Positions 9,236 through 17,499 of a stretch of DNA of 51,316 nucleotides are shown here, in pieces. Every line of letters begins with the position of its first letter. Within the stretch, counting starts at the first letter, position 1. The stretch lies in NCBI GenBank assembly GCA_902799745.1, contig CADCBQ010000020.1, positions 1 to 51,316 of the forward strand, given 5' to 3'. Position numbers and translations under genes: made by a program. The notes under the pieces were generated by a model that saw nothing but the letters and a program-made list of their open reading frames with translations, was not told where the DNA came from and did not search any database. This DNA comes from Fibrobacter succinogenes (GTDB taxonomy: Bacteria; Fibrobacterota; Fibrobacteria; Fibrobacterales; Fibrobacteraceae).

Positions 9236-9421
9236 ATGTCGAAATATGTTGCCAACTATAATAATATGGAAGTCCATCGCATAGGTTGCCCTTGCGTCAT
9301 GGATGTATACGAGAATCACCAACGCGGGTATTACTCGCTACAAAAGGCGCTTAGTGCCGGTTACGATGGTTGTAAGAACTGTCTCCCGGCCTATCACAAC
9401 CTGCGAAAACGACTGAAATAA
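9236..9421 (+). CDS. Small Cys/His protein, Ada metal-binding-like
   Basis: 61-residue protein with a clear ribosome site (GCAGGA, 7 bases upstream). The pattern Y-V-A-N, V-H-x-x-x-C-P-C, N-H-x-x-G-Y-Y-S, A-L-S-A-G-Y-D-G-C-K-N-C-L-P resembles the stand-alone version of the zinc-binding domain of Ada-type proteins, in which Cys and His ligands are held by a small alpha/beta fold; the GYDGCKNCLP end is the most typical part. Zinc binding is inferred. No DNA-repair domains are attached and the neighbours are unrelated. A hairpin terminator follows. Confidence 0.7.
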   Translation: MSKYVANYNNMEVHRIGCPCVMDVYENHQRGYYSLQKALSAGYDGCKNCLPAYHNLRKRLK

Positions 9422-9437
9422 TCTGTGTTTTGCCGTT

Positions 9438-9464
9438 ATAATCCCGGACTCGTTCCGGGATTAT
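9438..9464. terminator. Terminator between convergent genes
   Basis: A perfect 11-bp stem, ATAATCCCGGA and TCCGGGATTAT, closes a CTCGT loop, followed by TTT on the plus strand and by AACGGC on the minus. It ends the 9236 gene; the stop codon of the minus-strand xylanase (9461-9463) lies inside the stem. Confidence 0.85.
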
Positions 9465-10867
9465 TTTATGGCGATTCTCTGCATCAGGCTCTTGGAACCG
9501 TCGCGCACACGCACCATGTACAGGCCTTCTGCAAGGCCCTGCAATTCCACGGAACCCTTCACGTTCTTGGCGCTGAATACCGGGCGGCCCTGCATGTCGA
9601 ATACGTCGACTTTGGCGGCATTGGCGCCTGCAATAGAGAGCGTGCGTCCTGCGAGTTGCATCGAAAGATTGCTGGCTGTCGTGGCGGGCTTGATGGCGAT
9701 GGTGGAATCGCCGCAATTGCCGCTGCATGGCGTGTCAAAAACAGATTCCGGATACGGTGATTTTACTTCGGATGCCGGGTGTGCCTTGAGGCTGACCATA
9801 ATGCTATCGTAGGCGGGCTTCGGCTTGTATTGTTTGTCGTAGAGGAGTCCTTCGGTCTTGCCTTGCTGCTCGTCGAGCCAACTGTGCGCATCGGTGAGTC
9901 CCCAAATTACGAATTCGCCCATATTCGGTTCTTCGAGGAATACGTCCATAAACTGGCGATACAAATGACCCTGCTTTGCGTAGTCTGCAGCGGTGAGCTT
10001 GCCAGATTCCCCTTTCGGGAATCCGATATCGAGTTCGGTGATGTTCAAAGTGACGCCCTGTTCTGCAAGGGCTTTGGCGAGAGCGCGCACGTTTTGCGGT
10101 GTGGTTTCGTGTGCAATTTCGATATGGGTCTGCGTGCCCACGCAGGTAATGGGAATGCCGTTTGCCTTCCAGCGCTTCACTTGTTCTACGACAAAGCTTG
10201 CCTTGGAACCTTCGCGCAGGCCCCATTCAAGGGAATAGTCGTTATAGCAAAGTTCTGCGTCCGGGTCGGCGGCGTGTGCCCATACGAATGCTGAATCTAG
10301 GAATTCGGCGCCGATGCCTTCGTACCACACGGAACCATTGGAGCGCCAGTCGGCATTGTAATCGTCGTTGATGGCTTCGTTCACCACATCCCATTCGGCA
10401 ACCTTGCCCTTGTAGTGTCCGACCACCTTTTCAATGTGGTTCTTGAGCACGCTCAGAAGTTTTTCTTTTTGTCCGGCGTAGTTGCTACTGACCCATCCGG
10501 CAACTTGGCTGTGCCAAGCGAGAGCATGGCCGCGAACGCGAATGCCGTTGGCCAGGGCGTATTCAACCATCTTGTCGCCCTTAGTGAAGTTGAATTCGTT
10601 CTCGTTGGGTTCAGTGGCGTCGAACTTCATTTCATTTTCGGCTACCACCACGTTGAACTGGGTCTTGTGAATTTCTTCGAATTCCGGTTCGATATCGTCG
10701 TTAAACCATTCGCTGTTCAGAATGGTGCCGATAAAGCGCCCGCGTTCCTTGGCGAGGTCTCGAATGGTTTCGTCGGCAAAGGCGTTGGAAAATCCGGTGC
10801 CGATGATTCCTGTGCTGATAAGAGCTGCGCTAAATGTAATGCGCGAAAATGACAGAGTATGTTTCAT
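9461..10867 (-). CDS. GH10 endo-1,4-beta-xylanase with sorting tail
   Basis: Secreted xylanase, 468 residues, that cuts beta-1,4-xylan backbones. The ATG at 10867 follows GAGGA by 6 bases; a longer frame upstream is ignored. Signal peptide ends near SNAFA. The GH10 barrel occupies about residues 35-350: NEMKFDATEP, RGHALAWHSQ, the acid/base Glu in WDVVNEA (E164), and the nucleophile Glu in ITELDIGF (E278), all intact. The last ~70 residues form a beta-rich domain with VDVFDMQGRPVF and GLYMVRVRDG, close in pattern to type IX secretion sorting tails, so cell-surface delivery by that route is inferred. Tandem paralogue of the gene at 10963; a terminator between them suggests separate transcription. 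Confidence 0.95.
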   Translation of the reverse strand: MKHTLSFSRITFSAALISTGIIGTGFSNAFADETIRDLAKERGRFIGTILNSEWFNDDIEPEFEEIHKTQFNVVVAENEMKFDATEPNENEFNFTKGDKMVEYALANGIRVRGHALAWHSQVAGWVSSNYAGQKEKLLSVLKNHIEKVVGHYKGKVAEWDVVNEAINDDYNADWRSNGSVWYEGIGAEFLDSAFVWAHAADPDAELCYNDYSLEWGLREGSKASFVVEQVKRWKANGIPITCVGTQTHIEIAHETTPQNVRALAKALAEQGVTLNITELDIGFPKGESGKLTAADYAKQGHLYRQFMDVFLEEPNMGEFVIWGLTDAHSWLDEQQGKTEGLLYDKQYKPKPAYDSIMVSLKAHPASEVKSPYPESVFDTPCSGNCGDSTIAIKPATTASNLSMQLAGRTLSIAGANAAKVDVFDMQGRPVFSAKNVKGSVELQGLAEGLYMVRVRDGSKSLMQRIAIK

Positions 10868-10913
10868 AAATTCCTCTATCATCCCAGTACACCGCCGATA
10901 AAGATAATAAAAA

Positions 10914-10937
10914 GGGCTAGGAAATCAATCCTAGTCC
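10914..10937 (-). terminator. Rho-independent terminator of the upstream xylanase
   Basis: Read on the minus strand, GGACTAGGA and TCCTAGCCC pair across a 6-base loop (one G-T pair) and are followed by TTTTTATTAT. It lies just after the stop of the 10963-12369 xylanase and before the next xylanase. Confidence 0.85.
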
Positions 10938-10962
10938 TTGTGATTAGAGAGGTGTTGCAAAT

Positions 10963-12369
10963 TTACTTGATGGTGACTCTTTGCATTAGGCTCTTGGAGC
11001 CATCGCGCACGCGCACCACATAGAGCCCTTCGGCAATCTTCAAGTCGACAGAACCCTTCACGTTCTTGGCGCTGAATACCGGGCGGCCCTGCATGTCGAA
11101 CACGTCGACCTTGGCGGCGGTGGCGCCTGCAATGAACAGCGTACGGTCAGAAAGGTGCATCGAAAGGCTGCTCAAACCAGCGATAGTCTTGATCGCGATG
11201 GTAGAATCGTTCGATGTTGTGTCCTTCTTGGTGGTGTCGGTGGCAGATGTATCTTGTTTGGTGGTATCTGTTGCGACCGTGTCCTTAGGCGGTTCATACG
11301 TCTGGAGTCTCACCATAATGCTGTCGAATGCAGGTTTCGGTTGCAGGTTATCGTCGTAGATAAGGCCCTTTTGCCTGTTCAGGCCGCCAAGCCAGCTCCA
11401 TTTATCAGACACTCCCCAGATGAGGTAAGTGTCTGCATTCGGTTCTTCAAGAATGATGTCCAGGTACTGGCGGAAGGTCTGTCCCTGGCGTTCAAGGTCG
11501 CTCTTACTCACGTTAATGCCGCTCTTGAATCCGATATCGAGCTCGGTGATTTTCAACTTGACGTTCAGCTTTGCGAGTTCCTTGGCGAGCGAGCGGAGAC
11601 TGTCCGGCGAACCGATAAAGTGCTTGTCGGTGGTGGTGTCTTCCACGTGAGTTTGCGAACCCACGCAATGGATAGGAATGCCGTTTGCGACCCAGCGTTT
11701 CACCTGTTCCAGCAAGAAGCCTGCCTTGGCCTTCGGGTTAATGCCCTGTTCCAGATTGTAGTCGTTGTAGCAGAGTTCCGCATTTGGGTCGGCGGCGTGT
11801 GCCCATACGAAGGCGGAGTCAATGAACTCGGGACCGATACCCTGGTACCACACGGAATAGGAACGCCATTGGGGTTCGTTGTTGCTGATGGCCTCGTTCA
11901 CCACGTCCCATTCATCCACCTGGCCTTTCCAGTGCCCGACCACGTTGTTGATGTGGTTCTTGAGCACGCTGAGAAGTTTCTTTTTGTCGTTCTTGTAGTT
12001 GTTCACCCAGTTCGGAACCTGGCTGTGCCAGGCGAGGGCATGGCCACGGACGCGCATGCCGTTCTGCTTCGCGTACTTGACCATCTTGTCGCCGTTATTG
12101 TAGTTGAAACGGTTTTCGCTCGGTTCGGTGGCGTCGAATTTCATCTCGTTTTCGGCGACGACAATATTGAACTGTGTCTTGTGAATTTGTTCGTAGTTGC
12201 CTGGGAGGCCACCGCCAAACCACTGCGAATTCAGAATGGCGCCGATGTAGATATTGTTTTTATCTGCGAGTGACCTGAGGGTTTCATCTGCGGCAAAGGC
12301 GCTCGTGAGTCCCGTGCCGAGAAGGGTCGCGCACAAAGCGAGACCCGCAATGGAATGATTGCTCATCAT
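10963..12369 (-). CDS. GH10 endo-1,4-beta-xylanase with D/T linker and sorting tail
   Basis: Second secreted xylanase, also 468 residues. AAGGAG lies 5 bases before the ATG at 12369, which decides the start over a longer frame. Signal peptide ends at SAFA-ADE. The GH10 barrel keeps NEMKFDATEP, RGHALAWHSQ, the acid/base Glu in WDVVNEA (E159) and the nucleophile in ITELDIGF (E276). A Thr/Asp/Lys-rich low-complexity linker (~residues 367-400) replaces the shorter linker of its neighbour, followed by the same C-terminal tail (VDVFDMQGRPVF, YVVRVRDG). The tail is almost identical at DNA level between the two genes while the catalytic parts have diverged, which suggests tail homogenisation. Confidence 0.95.
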   Translation of the reverse strand: MMSNHSIAGLALCATLLGTGLTSAFAADETLRSLADKNNIYIGAILNSQWFGGGLPGNYEQIHKTQFNIVVAENEMKFDATEPSENRFNYNNGDKMVKYAKQNGMRVRGHALAWHSQVPNWVNNYKNDKKKLLSVLKNHINNVVGHWKGQVDEWDVVNEAISNNEPQWRSYSVWYQGIGPEFIDSAFVWAHAADPNAELCYNDYNLEQGINPKAKAGFLLEQVKRWVANGIPIHCVGSQTHVEDTTTDKHFIGSPDSLRSLAKELAKLNVKLKITELDIGFKSGINVSKSDLERQGQTFRQYLDIILEEPNADTYLIWGVSDKWSWLGGLNRQKGLIYDDNLQPKPAFDSIMVRLQTYEPPKDTVATDTTKQDTSATDTTKKDTTSNDSTIAIKTIAGLSSLSMHLSDRTLFIAGATAAKVDVFDMQGRPVFSAKNVKGSVDLKIAEGLYVVRVRDGSKSLMQRVTIK

Positions 12370-12572
12370 TACTACTCCTTTTTCTTTACCTCCCACACGA
12401 TCACTCATTTTATAAAATAAATAAAAATAGCCCCAAAAGATGTAAACAAAGCGAAACCAAAAGTTCCGGTTTTTGAGCGAATTTGTCATGCCTGACTTGG
12501 TTCAGCATCAGCTTTTCACGCATATTTACTTATATTATCAGCATAAAGAGTTTTGTCTCTTGTTCTCAACCT

Positions 12573-12759
12573 GAAATCTGCAAACTTCATGTTTCCGGGA
12601 ACAAGGCGAACGCTCACGCATGCATTGGCGTAAGCCAGTGCATCGCTATGTCCATGCCCAGATTCTGTCTGGGTCTTTGGTGCATTGTGCCCTTTATGGG
12701 GCGTGGGTCGTGCGTTTATCGGAAACAGGCATGCAGAGCCTCAGGTTGGTAGACGTTTC
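12573..12759 (+). ncRNA. Candidate structured RNA, 6S-RNA-like layout
   Basis: No protein gene is credible here, but nested pairing is extensive. A closing stem joins 12573-12581 with 12749-12759 (two-base bulge). A second stem pairs TGTTTCCG (12590-12597) with CGGAAACA (12720-12727) perfectly. A small hairpin GGC/GCC (12728-12740) sits on the 3' side between them. Inner stems pair 12609-12613 with 12712-12716 and 12615-12619 with 12701-12705. Two local hairpins follow: TGCATTGG/CCAGTGCA (12621-12642) and CCCAGA/TCTGGG (12657-12673). A ~187-base rod with a bubble carrying a 3'-side hairpin is how 6S RNA looks; a leader or another RNA class remains possible. Strand is chosen from the T-run at 12770. 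Identity unproven without a covariance-model search. Confidence 0.5.
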
Positions 12760-12776
12760 GACTCACGCCTTTTTTT
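12700..12776 (+). terminator. Long-loop terminator pairing competing with the RNA fold
   Basis: GGCGTGGGTC (12700-12709) can pair with GACTCACGCC (12760-12769), 10 bp with one G-U pair, directly followed by seven T. The first arm is also used by the inner stem 12615-12619/12701-12705, so the two folds exclude each other. It may be a plain terminator or an attenuator switch ahead of the methyltransferase gene. Confidence 0.45.
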
Positions 12777-12835
12777 ATTGCATTAAAAACGTGTTTTGAA
12801 CGTCAGGGCGAGAGGCATAAGCAGGAGCCGTGTTT

Positions 12836-15541
12836 ATGCCGAATGTTGCAGAGATTGAGTCTAGGGTTGCAAGCCTTGTTGAATCCCATCCAGAGGGTGT
12901 CAATGAATCGTTTATTTACGATTTGATTCTTGCGTATGGTCTCCCCAAGGCGTCGGTTTCAAGACTCCAGAATGGAACGTTGAATCGTGCGACACGGCCC
13001 GGTGAGATTAATTGGAAGGATAAACTTCTTTATAAGTCGTTCTTCAAGGGTGAGTTGAATATCGGGGTTGCTCTTGCTACGGCGAAAGCAATCAAGTATA
13101 ATGAAAGGTTCGTCATACTTACCGATGGCGATTTATTGCTTTGTGTTGACACAAAGAATAGCGACACGTTAGAAACATCATTCAAGGATTTGCCCAAACA
13201 TTATGCGTTCTTCTTGCCATGGGCGGGTATTGAAAAGACGGAATACATCGACGAAAACCCTGCCGATGTTCGTGCCGCCCGCAAGATGGCGAAACTTTTT
13301 GATGAAATCAGGAAAGATAACGAGAAAACGTCAATTTCTCCCCATGACTTGAATCTGTTCCTTTCTAGGTTGCTGTTCTGCTTTTTCGCCGAAGATACGG
13401 GAATATTTACGGACAATCTGTTTGTAAACACTCTTTCAAAATCGACTCACGATGATGGTTCGGACTTGGATGAGTTTTTGGATCGTCTCTTTGTTGTGCT
13501 TGACACTCCGGCCGATAAACGAACGGGCTTGCCTGATTATCTTGAAAAGTTTCCTTATGTGAATGGCGGCCTGTTCCGCACCCGCATCGAGATTCCGAAG
13601 TTTTCTGCCCATAGCCGCAATAAAATTATTGAATGTGGCGAATTGGATTGGAAGGATATTAACCCCGATATCTTTGGTTCCATGTTCCAGACGGTTATCG
13701 ATGAGGAACAGCGGAGCAATTTAGGGCAGCATTATACCAGTGTTCCCAATATCATGAAGGTAATTGAGCCTTTGTTCTTGAATGAATTGAGGGAAGAATT
13801 TGAGATTGCGGGAACTAATGTTTCAAAACTGAAAAAATTGCTGATGCGCATTCGTGGCATTCGCGTTTTTGACCCTGCATGCGGCTCGGGAAACTTCTTG
13901 ATTATTGCTTACAAGGAATTGCGTAAGCTGGAAATGGATATTCTTTTAAAACTAGGCGAATTAGGCCTTACGGGAATACATCTTGACCACTTTTATGGTA
14001 TTGAAATAGACGATTTTGCTTGTGAAACGGCGAAGCTCTCTCTATGGTTGACTGAACACCAGATGAACGTTGAATTCATGAATAAGACTGGTGTACTTTG
14101 CCCGACACTCCCCTTGAAAGAAGCGGGGCATATCGTCAAAGCGAACGCGTGCCGATTGAATTGGGAAGATGTTTGTCCTAAAAATGAAGGTGACGAAATC
14201 TTTGTGCTGGGAAATCCGCCGTATTTGGGTGGAAGTCTGCTTGATGGAAAACAGAAGGAAGATAGAGAGATTGCCGTAGGTAATGTTAAAGGGTTTAAAA
14301 ATTTAGATTATATTACCTGCTGGTTTTATAAAGGCGCGAATTATATTCGTTCAATAAATGATGCCAAATTTGCTTTTGTTAGCACAAATTCAATTTGTCA
14401 GGGGGAACAAGTTGCCATTTTGTGGCCAACCATATTCGCTCTTGGCCTAGAAATTTTCTTTTCTTATGATTCTTTCAAATGGTCTAACAATGCACAACAT
14501 AACGCGGGCGTTGCTGTGACCGTTATTGGATTGAGAAATAAGAGCAATGCGCCCAAACACCATTACCATGAATCAAGAAAACAATTGGTAAAAAATCAAA
14601 ATGCCTATCTACTAGATTATGATGATATAATAATCAAAAAACGGAACAAGATTCTGACAAGTTTCTTCCCTCAAATGTGTTATGGGTCAAAGGCTGTAGA
14701 TGGAAAAGGGCTTTTGGCGCTTTCTGAAAATGATAAAAAAGATCTTTCCATAAAATATCCGGAATTATGTCAATGCATAAAACGATATATTGGAGCCGAA
14801 GAATTTATTAATGGAGTAAATCGATATTGTTTTTGGATTGAAGATGACCAATATGAAATTTTAAAAGATAATCCAGAAATAAAAAAGCGTATTGAAAAAT
14901 GCAGGGAAATTCGTTTAAAAAGCCCGAAAAAAGCAACACAAAAGTTAGCCGAAACTCCATATAAGTTTGGCGAAATACGGTATAAAAAATCTAAATGCAT
15001 TATTATACCAAGGCATTCATCTGAACGTCGTGTTTATGTTCCTATGGATTTTTTGGAGTCGGAAACAGTAGTTTCGGATGCTGCCGCAGCTATATATGAT
15101 GCTGAACCTTGGATTTTTGGTGTCATAAACTCTAAAATGCATAATGTATGGGCAAAAAATGTTGGTGGCACATTAGAAGAACGTGTTCGATATTCGATTC
15201 AACTTGTTTACAATACATTCCCTTTCCCCCACATCAACGAAGACCAAAAGAATGTTCTTAAACGAAATGCTTTTGAGATTATCGGAGCCCGTGAAAATCA
15301 TCCAGGAAAGACTCTCGCTGACTTATACAATCCCGAGTCAATGCCCGAAGATTTGAAGGCTGCACACGAGGCAAATGATCTTTCCATTGAAAAATTGTAT
15401 CGTGCCAAACCTTTCTCGAGTGATGAGGAACGTCTTGAATTCCTGTTCAAACTTTATGAACAGATGATCAAGGAAGAACGAGACAGGGAAACGTTTTTTG
15501 AAGTCCAGAAAAAGTCGGGTAAGCGGACTAAAAAGGTTTAA
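12836..15541 (+). CDS. N6-adenine DNA methyltransferase, MmeI/Eco57I-like
   Basis: 901-residue DNA methyltransferase, first gene of a defence-like operon. ATG at 12836 with CAGGAG 8 bases upstream; a GTG 6 bases earlier is too close to that site. Order: an N-terminal region lacking an obvious PD-D/E-x-K nuclease motif, a helical spacer (FAEDTGIF near 185, then GQHYTSVPNI near 297), SAM motif I FDPACGSGN near 345-352, catalytic motif IV NPPY near 460-463, then a long AT-rich target-recognition region with conserved C-terminal helices. This is the architecture of large MmeI-like enzymes, but here cleavage is probably supplied by the downstream helicase and GIY-YIG-type proteins. Modified base N6-adenine is inferred from NPPY. 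Confidence 0.9.
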   Translation: MPNVAEIESRVASLVESHPEGVNESFIYDLILAYGLPKASVSRLQNGTLNRATRPGEINWKDKLLYKSFFKGELNIGVALATAKAIKYNERFVILTDGDLLLCVDTKNSDTLETSFKDLPKHYAFFLPWAGIEKTEYIDENPADVRAARKMAKLFDEIRKDNEKTSISPHDLNLFLSRLLFCFFAEDTGIFTDNLFVNTLSKSTHDDGSDLDEFLDRLFVVLDTPADKRTGLPDYLEKFPYVNGGLFRTRIEIPKFSAHSRNKIIECGELDWKDINPDIFGSMFQTVIDEEQRSNLGQHYTSVPNIMKVIEPLFLNELREEFEIAGTNVSKLKKLLMRIRGIRVFDPACGSGNFLIIAYKELRKLEMDILLKLGELGLTGIHLDHFYGIEIDDFACETAKLSLWLTEHQMNVEFMNKTGVLCPTLPLKEAGHIVKANACRLNWEDVCPKNEGDEIFVLGNPPYLGGSLLDGKQKEDREIAVGNVKGFKNLDYITCWFYKGANYIRSINDAKFAFVSTNSICQGEQVAILWPTIFALGLEIFFSYDSFKWSNNAQHNAGVAVTVIGLRNKSNAPKHHYHESRKQLVKNQNAYLLDYDDIIIKKRNKILTSFFPQMCYGSKAVDGKGLLALSENDKKDLSIKYPELCQCIKRYIGAEEFINGVNRYCFWIEDDQYEILKDNPEIKKRIEKCREIRLKSPKKATQKLAETPYKFGEIRYKKSKCIIIPRHSSERRVYVPMDFLESETVVSDAAAAIYDAEPWIFGVINSKMHNVWAKNVGGTLEERVRYSIQLVYNTFPFPHINEDQKNVLKRNAFEIIGARENHPGKTLADLYNPESMPEDLKAAHEANDLSIEKLYRAKPFSSDEERLEFLFKLYEQMIKEERDRETFFEVQKKSGKRTKKV

Positions 15542-15555
15542 TCGGAGGCTAAATT

Positions 15556-17499
15556 ATGCCAGATATTGTTCATTTTGAATATGCACAGACAGGTAATTCC
15601 TCAAGAACGGATTCTATGGGAATGCGGGAAATGCAGGCGAGGGCCTATGCGGCTCGTGCGGAGCAATATCTTTTGCTTAAGTCGCCTCCGGCGTCTGGTA
15701 AATCCCGCGCCCTTATGTTTATTGCTCTTGATAAATTGTATCATCAGGGTCTTAAGAAGGTAATTGTTGCTGTGCCGGAACGTTCTATCGGGTCGTCTTT
15801 TGCTCCTACGGAACTTCGCAAGAACGGATTCTTTGCCGATTGGACTCCGTCTGATGAGTATAATTTGTGCACGGCAGGGAGCGATTCTAGCACAGGGAAA
15901 GTAGAAGCCTTTAAGGCGTTTATGAAGGATGATAACGAAAAAATCCTTATTTGCACCCACGCAACGCTCCGTTTTGCAACGGAGGGCATCCCAGAAAAGG
16001 ATTTTGATGACTGTCTGCTTGCTATAGATGAATTTCATCATGTTTCAGCCGATGAATCTAGCCGTTTGGGTGAGATGCTTCGAGCCATAATGGCGAACTC
16101 TAGTGCGCATATTGTCGCCATGACGGGTTCGTATTTCCGTGGCGATTCTGTACCAGTGCTTACTGCAGAAGATGAGGCGAAATTTACCAAGATTACCTAC
16201 AATTATTATGAGCAATTAAACGGCTATAAGTATCTGAAATCGCTAGGCATCGGGTACAATTTCTATCAAGGAAAATATACCAGTGCCATTATGGAAGTTC
16301 TCGATACCGACAAGAAGACGATTCTCCATATCCCGAATGTGAATTCTGGCGAATCAACGAAGGATAAGCGTTCTGAGGTTGATTTTATCTTAGATAGCAT
16401 AGGAACTGTTGAAAAACAGGATTCTGCAACAGGTGTCATTTATGTTCGTCGCAAAGATGGCAAGGTGCTGAAGGTTGCTGACTTGGTTGATGACGAGCCG
16501 CGTAACCGCAACAAGATTGTGGATTATCTGAGAAAAATTGAGAAACCGGACGATATGGACCTAATTATCGCTTTGGGTATGGCCAAGGAAGGCTTCGATT
16601 GGCCCTATTGTGAACATGCCCTTACTGTAGGTTATCGAGGTTCTTTAACTGAAATTATCCAAATTATCGGACGTTGTACCCGTGATAGCGAAAATAAGAC
16701 TCATGCCCAGTTTACGAATTTGATTGCACAACCCGAAGCGAAGGATGATGAAGTTGTTGTTGCCGTAAATAATATGCTCAAGGCAATAACGGCTTCACTC
16801 TTGATGGAACAGGTTCTTGCGCCGCAATGGAATTTTAAGACTAAAGTTTCTGACGATGACGAAGATGAACCGGGAACTATCAAGATAAGGGGCTTTAAGG
16901 AACCGACTTCCAAGCGTGTTAAGGCGATTGTTGAAACAGATCTTGATGATTTGAAGGCAACCATATTGCAGGACAAGACGATGCAAACGGCAATGCCGGG
17001 TGCATGTGACCCTGAAGTAATCAATAAAGTCATTATCCCCAAAATCATCCGTGCTAAGTATCCAGACTTGAATGATGAAGAAGTTGAAGAACTTCGTGAA
17101 CAGGTTGTTGTTGACTCGGTAATTCGTAAAGCGACCATTGAAACGGTAAAGGGGGAGGATGGTGTAGATCGTCGCTTTATAAGGATGGCGAATAAGTTCG
17201 TGAATATCGATGACCTTCACATTGACCTAATTGATTCTATAAATCCATTCCAGACGGCCTTTGAGGTCCTCTCTAAATCAGTGACGCCTGCTGTGCTGAA
17301 AATGATTCGTGAGACGATTGAATCGACCCGTATTGAAATGACGGATGAAGAGGCTCTTGTTCTTTGGCCGAAAGTTCAGGCTTTTGTTAAACAGAACGGA
17401 AAAGAACCGAACATTGATTCCATGGATTTTAACGAAAGCCGCTTGGCTCAGTGCCTAATTTATCTGCGGAAGAAGAAGAGGGAACGAGATGGCCAGTGA
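15556..17499 (+). CDS. SF2 DEAD/DEAH-type helicase of the restriction-like operon
   Basis: 647 residues, start after TCGGAGG. Superfamily 2 motor motifs are intact: motif I SPPASGKS (residues 43-50), motif II DEFH (158-161), motif III MTGS (189-192), and motif VI QIIGRCTR (369-376). A possible role is DNA translocation or unwinding for a restriction complex with the methyltransferase upstream and the nuclease downstream. The last ~45 residues (VQAFVKQNGKEP ... ESRLAQCL) closely resemble residues ~38-72 of the next protein (INAFYESHGKEP ... EYRLAKRL), which suggests a shared interaction or DNA-binding module. It overlaps the next gene by 11 bases. Confidence 0.9.
   Translation: MPDIVHFEYAQTGNSSRTDSMGMREMQARAYAARAEQYLLLKSPPASGKSRALMFIALDKLYHQGLKKVIVAVPERSIGSSFAPTELRKNGFFADWTPSDEYNLCTAGSDSSTGKVEAFKAFMKDDNEKILICTHATLRFATEGIPEKDFDDCLLAIDEFHHVSADESSRLGEMLRAIMANSSAHIVAMTGSYFRGDSVPVLTAEDEAKFTKITYNYYEQLNGYKYLKSLGIGYNFYQGKYTSAIMEVLDTDKKTILHIPNVNSGESTKDKRSEVDFILDSIGTVEKQDSATGVIYVRRKDGKVLKVADLVDDEPRNRNKIVDYLRKIEKPDDMDLIIALGMAKEGFDWPYCEHALTVGYRGSLTEIIQIIGRCTRDSENKTHAQFTNLIAQPEAKDDEVVVAVNNMLKAITASLLMEQVLAPQWNFKTKVSDDDEDEPGTIKIRGFKEPTSKRVKAIVETDLDDLKATILQDKTMQTAMPGACDPEVINKVIIPKIIRAKYPDLNDEEVEELREQVVVDSVIRKATIETVKGEDGVDRRFIRMANKFVNIDDLHIDLIDSINPFQTAFEVLSKSVTPAVLKMIRETIESTRIEMTDEEALVLWPKVQAFVKQNGKEPNIDSMDFNESRLAQCLIYLRKKKRERDGQ

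Noticed and set aside
11155..12273. Long plus-strand open frame opposite the second xylanase
   Set aside because: It is a mirror of the strongly conserved GH10 gene caused by codon bias; no start signals.
12483..12752. 89-residue open frame over the structured RNA region
   Set aside because: No ribosome site, odd composition, and the region is better explained by nested RNA stems and a terminator.
12573..12776. Cobalamin, TPP or c-di-GMP riboswitch
   Set aside because: None of the conserved box sequences of these classes was found in the expected order.
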